Source: Isochrysis galbana (taxonomy: Eukaryota; Haptophyta; Isochrysidales; Isochrysidaceae). From it: a stretch of DNA of 64,000 bases. The position numbers were made by a program, and so were the translations under genes. The notes beneath the pieces were generated by a model. That model worked only from the letters and a program-made list of their open reading frames with translations, had not been told where the DNA came from and searched no databases. Below, one piece after another: positions 10,001 through 17,103 of the stretch. Every line of letters begins with the position of its first letter. The stretch's first letter is position 1. The stretch spans positions 9,612,429-9,676,428 of the forward strand of contig CM030932.1 in assembly GCA_018136815.1 (NCBI GenBank), given 5' to 3'.

Positions 10001-11376
10001 GGCGGGTGCGCGATAATCAGGTCCCATCCGAGGTCTTGGACGAGATCCGCGTCCCCGTCGAAGTGCGGAACGTAGTCGACTTCGGAAGGAAACAAATCAC
10101 ATGTCGCCACATCAGCACCAGCGAGCAGAAACATGGACGAGACCACTCCACTTGTCTCGCCGATAACCAAGACGCGAGGAGAGGAGATGCCGTCGGTCTT
10201 CACGGCATCGACGTCACGCCTAATGTCGCCGAGCGTGACACACATTTCGTCGAAGTGAATGGGCAGCACCTGAGCCGGAGACTCAGGCGGTTGACCAGGA
10301 CGAAGAACGAGCTGTGCCGCCTCGGCGATATCTTTCGGCATAACGTGCGCGGCACCGTGGGCAGCGGCACGTTGGAAAGCGAGATCAATAACATACGAGA
10401 GGGCCTCGCCCTCCCTCAAGGAAGGACGGGTGCGCGCGAGATGAACGAGCAAATCTTCAGCGGCCGGAACCAACGTCAGGCGCGCTGAAAACTGGCAAAG
10501 CGGAACGACAGCGGAAACGGAAATGAGACTGCGAGTGACCGGAATGGACGGAGACGCGGCGACCAACGTGCGAGCCGTCTGAAAAGAACGGGACGCGGCA
10601 GCCGGAAGAGAGTCGGACGAGAATAGAGCGGGTTGCGAACGGAACAATCGACGGAATGCGCGTTGTACGACGGAGGGCATATCGGCGAATACCCCTCCGT
10701 CAGCGAACGATTCATCAGACGAGCTAGTCGGTATCGGTCGCCAACCCAATCGGGTTGGCGCAACCATCGTAGGCGGCGCGAGCCAGCGACGAACAGCAAG
10801 GGTATAGGCCACCGTCCATCCGGAGGGGCTAACCTCGCTGGCACGGCCAAGGCAGCTTAACGGCGAGTTTCGAGGGAACAAATCGGCCAGTCCATCCAGG
10901 ATTTGACTGGCGACAGCAGACGGATCGGCAGCGACGGGGCTCAAGGCAAGAACTAGCGTTGAGCGCTCGTAATCGAGAGCATTGAACGAATGATTCGAGG
11001 ACGACGAGAGCGACGAAGGAGGTAGCGAACGAACGGCGAGAGAGAACGGGACTCCCGGAGTCGAATCGTCCCCACCGCACATGAGCAGATGGGGGTGACT
11101 CCGGATCGATTGAACGACTGAAACGAAAACGCGAACTTCGGGAACGACGGCATCGCAACCTAGGGTAGCATCCCCAGGTTGCAAAGACAACAAGAAGGAT
11201 TTGCTCAGCCGTCCGAGGGACGGCGAGCTCGTAGATCGGAGAGGCGAAACGTTAGAGGTACGAAATGAAACGCGAAAGGGAATGACAGAAGTATCGAGAG
11301 GCGAGAGGGGTGGCGGTCCAGGCCGCCGAGGAATTGAGAAGTCAACGAAGCATATGGCGGCGGCCTCGCCTATTCC
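4036..11376 (-). CDS. pol: chromovirus Pol: methyltransferase-like, PR, RT, RNase H, IN, chromodomain
   Basis: Continuous frame of about 2446 codons following the gag UAG (11377-11379) in the same frame; no ATG is needed if it is made by readthrough. Domains by position: unknown N-terminal part (11376-10200); methyltransferase-like domain (10190-9590) with PPC; aspartic protease with DTGA (about 8708-8716) and LLLGNDFL; reverse transcriptase with VDYR and YLDD (about 7069-7080); RNase H with TDAAS (about 6577-6590); integrase HHCC zinc region (5760-5600) and catalytic D (5527-5529), D (5329-5331), E (5221-5223) with exact DD35E spacing; chromodomain (about 4690-4550) with YLVKWRGY and TWEP. 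About 165 residues follow the chromodomain. No disabling stop is present. The polyprotein replicates and integrates the element; the chromodomain is expected to guide integration to marked chromatin. Confidence 0.97.
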   Translation of the reverse strand, partial: GIGEAAAICFVDFSIPRRPGPPPLSPLDTSVIPFRVSFRTSNVSPLRSTSSPSLGRLSKSFLLSLQPGDATLGCDAVVPEVRVFVSVVQSIRSHPHLLMCGGDDSTPGVPFSLAVRSLPPSSLSSSSNHSFNALDYERSTLVLALSPVAADPSAVASQILDGLADLFPRNSPLSCLGRASEVSPSGWTVAYTLAVRRWLAPPTMVAPTRLGWRPIPTSSSDESFADGGVFADMPSVVQRAFRRLFRSQPALFSSDSLPAAASRSFQTARTLVAASPSIPVTRSLISVSAVVPLCQFSARLTLVPAAEDLLVHLARTRPSLREGEALSYVIDLAFQRAAAHGAAHVMPKDIAEAAQLVLRPGQPPESPAQVLPIHFDEMCVTLGDIRRDVDAVKTDGISSPRVLVIGETSGVVSSMFLLAGADVATCDLFPSEVDYVPHFDGDADLVQDLGWDLIIAHPPCTYLSNAGLRWIHSNPQRMSDTISAVAQFRRRLNAKAPFLAVENPKMHHYAKSLLGGLEATQYVHPWHHGTGHTKATGLYLSASLPPLVPTCIVPGRKHAMANLPMSPHRGSMRSRTYVGIAGAMAMQWMPVVLDYCRRTPTRPAASAASLLSQARDLQSSQLAAHARSSSESSNVSSVAAIDMEWRPWLGSPRSSLLPVRPARMIRKVRNRWRVWTAVRGTQGSISYAWLPLSPSLASALDAEVSLHSSAVEEEALPILAPSPSPSSSSPFVPMPPLLETCASVSFPDTFTPEGWHAALRLTWSGQERLALLPTPPSRLGLGALPDLHPPLPPLDRPARRSVAEVIADHKQRHAAFVPSGFAPALGLPAVVASVTREVPARLVSDTPPSLYPRHCLYVRDLIVCRQSATGPTRYIVDSALAVNKTLADTGAGPSVVTTELLAALPRDACVLIEHASDRPAVVGPDGNPLRTRGYATLVFSLSGVEFRHRFLVVEGAPMLLLGNDFLEAYAACIELSPEAGRDGRLTLMVDDRRVPSLVSTRPRLSSAPLVAVISADSPRAEESSLVPISDNVSSCQAHGESPPAMPTSIPLPPLDPELEPPPRFDFTRSPPSSPSPSFAAVDVEPLFAKGSPSAASLKEFALYTRQPITIPARSKGTFSVRLPLEVIENYPDSAILVDRLPPRDGLDSPPMVATSVETPTPEGEVLVTVWNLAPRPVTLPAYSPVASAHIEYKLHEARSTAAGDGDDPESSLTEAQRALLDAITIDPDKQLSPSQKQRVRCLLARHVDAFALDPKNPRHTHVMEVELPLLPGATAHRHAPSKMGDEGRAIVDKHVAEMEAAGIIRKSNSPWASRVVLVGKKDGSVRFCVDYRDTNSKLRISDSPLPLTVEAIDRLSRGQGSRDSLFLCLLDLASGFWCLPIKEEDKPITAFCTHRQKYEFNYLPFGVQSGPSYMCRLMDAVLQGLAWEICMPYLDDIGIWSTGTGSTLEERIDASFEQMLHRLDLVLERLRWAGLSCKASKCILFAIKGEYLGHVVSRRGLEMDPKKVEAVRSIDPRHINSLEKVRSFLGLCSYYRRFIKGFAHVAAPLTDLTRTGVDVATVSQSPECQTAIRCLIDLITSAPVLAAPRHDKEFIVKTDAASTLGIGGVLSQIDDHGHEHVVAYYGRRLTAAERHWTTTEVELLAALESIRTWRPYLWGRHFRLVIDHQALRWLHTMKDTVQGGPASRLMRWALKLSEYRFTVEHKPGANHKDADGVSRLVAADDGTSETSAPKQGGGQLLAAVVPSSRSTTASEGQSPAVVASRSRTTTASSLQADERSSRLSSTTRDSINLSYLDVGTPNAEALKEAQAEDPDCHDLIRFLSASPHKPDLDHRRLRWLSRESSRCLLRSGLLYRRVPTRDGEKLCLYVPKTMRRAYLEAFHDHLCHLGDNRMARLLRDRYFWPGMNADVSEHVRQCHECTLAKPPFRHLADPKGPQVGAYPFDIVFCDVVSMAPTHDFIKGSRGFDKLLVFVDSLTRWIEAAPHNGDPSSADALHAFMSYVVSRHGVPRQLRSDSGSNLASQLTSIILERTGTDLRPSTPHHHESVGLVERAQQTLINMARATDEGGGHWVDHLPFFLMSMRASANRITRMSPAALLYGRELRLPAQLSDPPDTGPPPELPQEIRSYAWKMHCRLKAAWAAAYDATLESQADALADTLRTHSPPIQFAPGDRVVRKIPGHRNKLLYHYSGPYRIAEALGAGRYRLRDQENRLLSEEVHVTNLRPYYTLTDEDPVQTDEYLVDSLLDRKGRGDSRQYLVKWRGYAKAAATWEPLAELLRRCESLVTAYDDAHPFPPLRKPQMRKQAAESQSQTVSAPPTSHAIEAPVGSETTGLDHQAPRRSPRLAPSSHSGPIAHVSQLPVSARPSVANPAGPMMRPQHAVFVLGQWWYSSGSSRGSPWFGSHAFAHAALASPTFVRCRSEALARLSPSDRTLVSLLDTPSAFF
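9590..10190 (-). other. phage-type cytosine-C5 methyltransferase-like domain within Pol
   Basis: About 200 residues with the motif order of small phage/prophage cytosine methyltransferase-like proteins. The SAM-site-like VLVIGETSGVVSS resembles motif I. CDLFPSE follows. WDLIIAHPPCTYLSNAG carries the PPC catalytic-loop signature (motif IV). FLAVENPKMH corresponds to motif VI (ENV/ENP). TGHTKATGLYL comes next, then RSRTYVGIAGAMAMQW near the end (motif VIII-like R.R). These motifs are seen directly; the activity (methylating cytosine in DNA) is inferred from the family. The domain sits upstream of the protease and so would be released from the polyprotein. Canonical chromoviruses lack it. Confidence 0.82.
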
Positions 11377-14304
11377 CTAACGGCGGTTGCGGCCGAGGAC
11401 GACGAGACGACGAAGGTAGGCGCGGTGGGCGTCGGGGATCTCCGGCTCGCCCTCGCAAAGGAAGCGAATGAACGGCTGGCAGTAGTACGGCGAATGGGCG
11501 CCATCGCCTGTCCCATATCGCCAATTATCGGGATGGTCGGGACGAGCCGTATCGTGATCGGGAGGAGCGGGGCGGAAGGCGCAATAGGCACAGCCGGTGG
11601 CTGTGGTCCATACACCGCCCTCAGACGTAGGGCGCTGCGTGCGAGGCACCTTCATAGATGCGTCGGTCGGACGGGCCCTAGCGAATGAAGCAGCCAAATC
11701 AGCGTGCCCACAATAGCGTGACATCGGGTCGAAATCTACCTTAGCATTACGCCACGACTCCAAATCCCATTTGGCTCCCTCGGGATGGCCGAGGTTGTCC
11801 GCAGGCGGCGCGCAGCGGCGGCTCTTTTGCGAGGGCGGTGCGTCGAGAGGTGGGAGTCCACCCTCCAACTTGGGAGGCGGCTCCCTGGTGTGGTCGGTGC
11901 GTCCCTGGTGGGACCGATCTCCATTGCGATTATTTCGAGTATCGGAGCCGCGGCCGCTTCCTGAGGTAGCGGCCGAGGGTTTGTCGCTTTTGTCCGGAGC
12001 CGGCTTCGACGAACCCAGGCGATCCTTGACCATCCGGACGACGTCGTCGATGTGGGCGATTGTGAGCGGACCGTCCATCTGCTTGCTGCTCCGCGAAGCC
12101 TCAGCACGTGCCTGCTCCGCTGGAGCCAGCACCATGCGCGCGATCGAGATGCAAGAGAGCGAGTGATGCGGCGCGTCTCCTGCGGCGACCGCCTCTATGC
12201 CTCGCTTCCACGCTTTGAGGAACTCGAACGAGTTCTCCGCTCCCCGTGCGCGGTCGCTTTCGTCGGCTTTGACGCAGGCGTCGAATCGCTCGTTGATCTC
12301 ATGCGTGAAGGCAGGAAACTTGAAGACGTTAGCGGCCGTCACCGTCGGATCGTTCATCTTGCGAACAAAGGCGTCGGTCACTCGAGTGGCAAGAGTCACT
12401 AAGTCCTCGCCCTCCGAGCGCGTGGTGCAACGGTCCCATTCCGCGGACGCAGTCTCTTTGGCGAAACCTTTTGCCCCGGCGGCGAATGATTGGTCGCACT
12501 TTGCGATCAGCACGTCGGCATGCAAGCACGGGTTAGCGCAGAGGACCGAGTCCCTGACCGCATCAAGGACATAGGCCATGATGCGGGGATGGCCCTTTTT
12601 CGGATCGCGAGCGGCGAGGAGAAGGCCATTGAGGGCGTCCTGCCAGTCCACGCCCGAGGTGAGTGAGCCCTCGAGTGCGCGGATCAGTTGCATGCGGAAT
12701 CCATCCCAGGAAGCTGCCGCCTTATTCGGATCGGTAGAGCGTAGGTCGGCGGGGAAGCGCAGCGACTGGAGGCTCTCGAGGCTAGACTTAGCATCGCGAG
12801 TGCCGCCCTTAGTGCGGACGAACGTACGAGCGCGCACCCATTTTGTGAGAGTGCGAGTCGTGTAAATGATGCGAGCATGCCAGGACTCACCAGATGGGAC
12901 CTCACGGGCCGCCATCACCTGGTATTCGAGTGGGGCACTAGCGGAGTCGGAGTAGGCCTTGCCGTGGCGCCCATAGTGCCGTAGCCATTGTTCAAGAATG
13001 TCCGGCTCATCAGACAGGGCTGGGTCCGCGGGAGGAGCGGCGTGGCGCTTAGCGTGACGTCGACTCTCCCGGTTACTATGCTGGCCTGACTTGGACTTAG
13101 AAGCGTGGGGGCGGAGAGATCGGCGAGAGTTAGAAGGTAAACCTTCGGGGACCATCATAGACGGCCGTCCCTCCTTAGTATGATAACCTTTGCCTGAGGT
13201 AGCATAGTGGCTACCCTTGGCGCGGCGAGGCTTGCGGCGCGAGTCCGTAGATTCGGATGATCCGTCGGAATCCGAATCGCTGGTCGACGAGTAGTTAGAT
13301 GAACGCGAGCCGGAGACCGGGGACGAAGACGAGGAAGACGAAGAAGTAGGAGAACTGTAGCGGCGGCGGCGGCGGTTCTTCTTGTCCTTCCGAGTCTTCT
13401 TAGATTTCGATGAGGAGCGAGGGAGCGGCGGTGGCGGAGGCAAAACAGTTTCGCCGCCATCATCGGATGGAGGTGGAGGCGGGCTGGCTGCCTGGACTGG
13501 AGTAGGAGGGAGTCGGCTTCGCTCGATCGCGCTGGTGACCGCAGCGAGTTGCTGAGAGAACTGTGCGGCCATGGCCTGCATCAGCTCAATATAGCGCAGC
13601 TCTACGGGGTTGACCCCCGGTGAAGCCGAAGAGGTTGGCGGCGGGACCGTAGCAGACGGTGGAGAAGGAGAAGGAGAGAGATGAAGAAGGGAGTCGGGCA
13701 GTAGGCCCGGGGCCTCTCCACAACGAGACGGCTGACTTGGGGCGGCCGAGGCGACCGAGAGGCGTTCGAGCGAAGGATGGTAGGGCTCGTAGGCGGCCTC
13801 CGAGTCCGATGGTAAGGGTGGTGGTGCCTCGAGGCATGCGCGAGGAGAGGGGAGGAATCCTTCCAGAGGATTATCCTCACCCTGGTGAGACTCGGGCTTG
13901 GACCTGTATCCGACGGACTCCGGCGGTGAAGGCGGAGATGATGGCGGAGGCACCGCAGAGAGATCAGGAGGAGAGGCGAGGGAGGGCATCACCTCCCCCT
14001 GTGAAGGTGGTGGTGGATGACCGTCCGGAGAGGAGAAAGGGGGCAGGGCAGGCATGATGCCCGACTCTGCAGAGGTGGGGGTGACCCCCATTGAGACGTC
14101 CAGCGCGGGACGCACCGGGAAGGATTCTACACCTGACGAATTGGAGTGGCCCATAGGGCCTGATGGCAATGAGGAAGGGGCAAAGCCGGCGGCAGGCGCG
14201 GCGAGGGAGGCCACTTCAGAGGTGCTGACGGGCTGAAGCCCGTCAGCAGAGGAAGGCGGGCAGGCGGGCTTGAGCGAGGGCGAGGACGGCGGCGAAAGCG
14301 ACAT
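11377..14304 (-). CDS. gag: chromovirus Gag, starting inside the LTR
   Basis: The first in-frame ATG is at 14304, inside the 5' LTR, giving about 975 residues; the frame is open further upstream to 14532 but without ATG. The N-terminal 450 residues are proline/serine-rich. A basic RRRRRYSSPTSSSS stretch (about 13380-13330) follows. Then comes a helical capsid-like region (about 12900-12050) with long charged helices. The tail holds CAYC and spaced His/Cys residues (about 11590-11460) that may bind metal in place of a classical CCHC knuckle, which is absent. It ends in TAG (11377-11379) with pol continuing in the same frame. Role: particle assembly and RNA packaging. The first 57 codons are LTR-encoded, and the solo LTR preserves them. 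Confidence 0.9.
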   Translation of the reverse strand: MSLSPPSSPSLKPACPPSSADGLQPVSTSEVASLAAPAAGFAPSSLPSGPMGHSNSSGVESFPVRPALDVSMGVTPTSAESGIMPALPPFSSPDGHPPPPSQGEVMPSLASPPDLSAVPPPSSPPSPPESVGYRSKPESHQGEDNPLEGFLPSPRACLEAPPPLPSDSEAAYEPYHPSLERLSVASAAPSQPSRCGEAPGLLPDSLLHLSPSPSPPSATVPPPTSSASPGVNPVELRYIELMQAMAAQFSQQLAAVTSAIERSRLPPTPVQAASPPPPPSDDGGETVLPPPPPLPRSSSKSKKTRKDKKNRRRRRYSSPTSSSSSSSSPVSGSRSSNYSSTSDSDSDGSSESTDSRRKPRRAKGSHYATSGKGYHTKEGRPSMMVPEGLPSNSRRSLRPHASKSKSGQHSNRESRRHAKRHAAPPADPALSDEPDILEQWLRHYGRHGKAYSDSASAPLEYQVMAAREVPSGESWHARIIYTTRTLTKWVRARTFVRTKGGTRDAKSSLESLQSLRFPADLRSTDPNKAAASWDGFRMQLIRALEGSLTSGVDWQDALNGLLLAARDPKKGHPRIMAYVLDAVRDSVLCANPCLHADVLIAKCDQSFAAGAKGFAKETASAEWDRCTTRSEGEDLVTLATRVTDAFVRKMNDPTVTAANVFKFPAFTHEINERFDACVKADESDRARGAENSFEFLKAWKRGIEAVAAGDAPHHSLSCISIARMVLAPAEQARAEASRSSKQMDGPLTIAHIDDVVRMVKDRLGSSKPAPDKSDKPSAATSGSGRGSDTRNNRNGDRSHQGRTDHTREPPPKLEGGLPPLDAPPSQKSRRCAPPADNLGHPEGAKWDLESWRNAKVDFDPMSRYCGHADLAASFARARPTDASMKVPRTQRPTSEGGVWTTATGCAYCAFRPAPPDHDTARPDHPDNWRYGTGDGAHSPYYCQPFIRFLCEGEPEIPDAHRAYLRRLVVLGRNRR

Positions 14305-14984
14305 GGAACGAGCGGCGAAAGGCGAGGGTGAGTGAGAGGAGGGCTGTGGTGGCAGGGGCTGGCGAGGCGAGGAGGGATTGTAGGGTCTGAGTGTTACGAG
14401 AGAGAGAGCGACGAGAGCGAGAGCGACGACGGATGACGACTGGCGACAGGCCGACGGACAAAGACACCCAGGAAAACACCCCGACTCTCGCCCCACGACT
14501 TTCTCACATAACTCGACTGAAATCAAACCCAAACACTCTGATCAGACAACGACGGACGACGATCAAAGGGCGATCTGTCGACGATCTTGTCTGGAACGGG
14601 AATCGCACCATAACGGAAACGAGGGGCAATCTTGCTACGCAGGATTCCAAGAGACCTACCAAATAAGACGAAAGGAGTGCGATGTGCCTAAGGGGGAGAT
14701 GCGAAGAGGTCGCAAATTAAACCTGATTGCCCCCAGAAGCAGATAAAGAACCGCAGGGGAGATAGCAAATTAAACCTATTTGCGAGGCGCCTGGGAGGAA
14801 GAGAGGTGGGGAAACTTCCCTTCTCTTTCGAGAGAAAGAGAGAGAGCGCTCCACAACCCCCGATCCCATGCATCCAAGCGAAGCTTTTGACCGAGAACGC
14901 GAGAAAGCAGAGAATTATAACGATAGATACCGAACGACGAAGAGAAGAGCGAAGCCTAACGAGTGTCGATTCGCGAATGCGACA
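14134..14984 (-). repeat. 5' LTR of the chromovirus
   Basis: 851 bp, TG...CA, nearly identical to 2205-3049. It should hold the promoter and polyadenylation signals. The first bases inside the element (GGTGTAGAATCC) do not begin with the usual TGG primer-binding site, so the minus-strand primer is not evident. Confidence 0.95.
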
Positions 14985-15480
14985 CCCCCCCCCCCCCCCG
15001 GCTACTGTTGGCTGCTCGGATGAAGGATGAGGGCACGCGCACTCTCACAGGGCGTCGTAAATGATGGACCCCGATGACGATATTTTGGTACCTCTTACCA
15101 TCAAGCTTTGGGGGGGCTCTAGAGACAAAAAATACCATTAGGGGAGGGGGAAGGACATGCCAGTAGAGGAATTAGCCGCCCACCGAGTACGCAATACAAA
15201 TCTTTGTGCCATAGTTGTAAAGTACGGCCGTCGTGCGATGCGCGCCACTTATGCGCTACTCATGCTGCACGTGATTTTGGTACTTCGTACTTCTCCACCG
15301 AGAAAAGAAACAAGTGCGACGCAGTGCACTTGGCACAGCTAATGCCACTTACACAATGAACGAAAGCGAGCGTTACCGTCATGGGGACACGACAAGGGTC
15401 TTGACGCTTGGCGGTCACTCAACACCAGTTCACCAATAGCTGGAAACCAGTGAGGGCGGCGCGCAAAACGATGTAATGTC
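14985..15480. other. intergenic; poly(C) target flank
   Basis: Starts with a run of 15 C that contains the element's target duplication. No gene supported. Confidence 0.5.
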
Positions 15481-16629
15481 TCACGCAGCTTCGTCTTTCT
15501 GATTGGAGCTGCCCCACTTCCAAAATTGCCATGCAGGAGGACTCGACTCTGCCTTAAGCGCCTCCTCCTTGCGTCTTTGGATGCGCTTGCGCTCAGCTAT
15601 GAGGTGGCACTCACCCCACAAGCAGATGGCATCCGAGACCAGCAGCCGCCCAAAGTAAGCCCGATCCAACTGATCCGGCAGCCCACTTTTCCCCTCCTCG
15701 TCTGCCGCGCGTGCCGCGTCAGCCACCGCACCCTTTTCGCCCCACCGCCAAAACTGATACCACGACGGCGGGGCTGGCAATCCCTCGCGCGCTAGCTCGG
15801 TCACAGCAGCATCGGCCAGCTCTGCCGCCGAGTACTTGATGGCAGGCTGTTGCAGGTACCATGAGCGGTCAATCCCGAGCGAGTCTGCTCCAATGTCGTC
15901 GAGCGCGACCTGCTTCTCAGGTGGCACTTGGCCAGTGGCGGTGAGCACCCCAAGAGTCCGAACAAACTTCTCTGCCGAAATTCTTCCCTCGATTTCACCG
16001 TCGGCTACCGTAGCGCCGCCATCGGAGCAGGCAATGAACAGAGAGTCGAGCCGCTCATTGACGGGACCATTACTCATGAAGGCTAGTGCCGCAGCCGCCT
16101 GACAGATTGGGATGCTTGGTGGAGCGGCGATGGGCATGTCGTCAGCTTCGGCCGTCACATTTTGACATTCACACTGCAGTGCGAGCAGCATCCGCTCGAC
16201 CGCACACTCCTCTTGGATTGGCTTGCCAATTGTCTGGGTGAGGGCAGCGACGATCTCCGGGAGGGTAGCCTCCTTGTGCCTACAGACAGCGCGCGAGACA
16301 TCGGGCAACTTGGCCATCTGCTCAGTGCTCACGTCGTTGAGGGCGCGGAGTTCGAGTATCTCGTCCGCGTTGACTGGCGCCCCGTCGCGCACCTCGTCCT
16401 CCCTCTGCTCAAGGGCACGGCGCGAGCGGTTCTGTTGCATGAGGCTGAACGCCCACGTGGAGACGGCGGACCAGAAGACGAGCGACTTCCACCAGCGAAG
16501 GGGCCAGGGCCGCGAGTCGATGGCTTCCGCCGTGCTAGAGAGCAGCGCACGGCCCACGCCCACGCGCGCCGCCGCGAGCGCCGGCGGCAAGCGGAGCGGG
16601 CGGCCAGCTCGCCGCGCTGCAGCCAGCAT
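15481..16629 (-). CDS. predicted mitochondrial single-pass membrane protein
   Basis: 382 residues from the ATG at 16629; the frame opens further only through a GTG. The N-terminus (AAARRAGRPLRLPPALAAARVG) is Arg/Ala-rich and lacks acidic residues, typical of a mitochondrial presequence. One membrane segment follows (WWKSLVFWSAVSTWAFSLM, about residues 45-65). The soluble part has a degenerate EF-hand-like loop, DGEIEGRISAEKF (about residues 210-222), with acidic residues at positions 1, 3 and 5 and Gly at 6 but Lys at 12, so calcium binding is doubtful. Two related Trp-rich boxes, WYQFWRWGEKG and WQFWKWGSS, occur near the C-terminus. I do not recognise the family. An inner-membrane location is an inference. 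Confidence 0.7.
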   Translation of the reverse strand: MLAAARRAGRPLRLPPALAAARVGVGRALLSSTAEAIDSRPWPLRWWKSLVFWSAVSTWAFSLMQQNRSRRALEQREDEVRDGAPVNADEILELRALNDVSTEQMAKLPDVSRAVCRHKEATLPEIVAALTQTIGKPIQEECAVERMLLALQCECQNVTAEADDMPIAAPPSIPICQAAAALAFMSNGPVNERLDSLFIACSDGGATVADGEIEGRISAEKFVRTLGVLTATGQVPPEKQVALDDIGADSLGIDRSWYLQQPAIKYSAAELADAAVTELAREGLPAPPSWYQFWRWGEKGAVADAARAADEEGKSGLPDQLDRAYFGRLLVSDAICLWGECHLIAERKRIQRRKEEALKAESSPPAWQFWKWGSSNQKDEAA

Positions 16630-17103
16630 CCTCGCGTCCACCTGGGCTTGAGCAACTAAACCATATCAGTCTAATCACACCTCGACATACAAGTACTCTA
16701 TGTGGGTGAGGCCATCGCGATTCTAGTACACGGGGAGGGCGACAGGGGAGAGGAGGGCTCTGAAGGGAGAGGGGGGGGGGCTGGTAGGCAACGCGGGGTG
16801 GGTGGGCGGCAGGGGGGCGGCGGGGCGGACTGCAGGGAACTGCTCAAGGCAACTGCTCACCTTTCCTCGTCTCCTCCATACATATAGACGTGTGACGAAA
16901 CTTGTTGTCTGCTTTTACGCGGTCGGTGCTCTTTGGTGTGGACATACACTCATAAGTGCTCTTTGGTGTGAGACGTGGATCGTGAATTTCAACGAGACAT
17001 CGATCCTGCCCCAAGTCGAGTGAATGGAGTCAGACCACGTGTGGGTTTCAACATGTGAAGTGTCAAGTTGAGTCAAGTAACCTCCAGGTGACAACGAAAG
17101 GTG
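16630..17103. other. intergenic, G-rich tract
   Basis: Contains a G-rich stretch (about 16735-16830) and a short near-repeat of GTGCTCTTTGGTGTG (16928 and 16958). No gene supported. Confidence 0.4.

Larger units (their letters stand above)
2198..14990 (-). mobile_element. complete Ty3/gypsy chromovirus with methyltransferase domain
   Basis: Full-length LTR retrotransposon in reverse orientation, inserted in a poly(C) tract that provides a 5-bp CCCCC duplication on each side. Order in the element's own direction: 5' LTR (14134-14984), gag, in-frame UAG, an uncharacterised N-terminal pol region, a cytosine-methyltransferase-like domain, aspartic protease, reverse transcriptase, RNase H, DD35E integrase, chromodomain, 3' non-coding repeat region, polypurine tract (AGCAGGGGGG, antisense of 3050-3059), 3' LTR (2205-3049). 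RT-RNaseH-IN order plus the chromodomain place it in the chromovirus branch of Ty3/gypsy. The two LTRs differ by only about one substitution and one 6-bp indel that I can find, so the insertion is recent and probably competent. Confidence 0.97.

Noticed and set aside
5152-10488. Plus-strand open frames across the chromovirus pol
   Set aside because: Shadows of the minus-strand pol frame; domain matches exist only on the minus strand.
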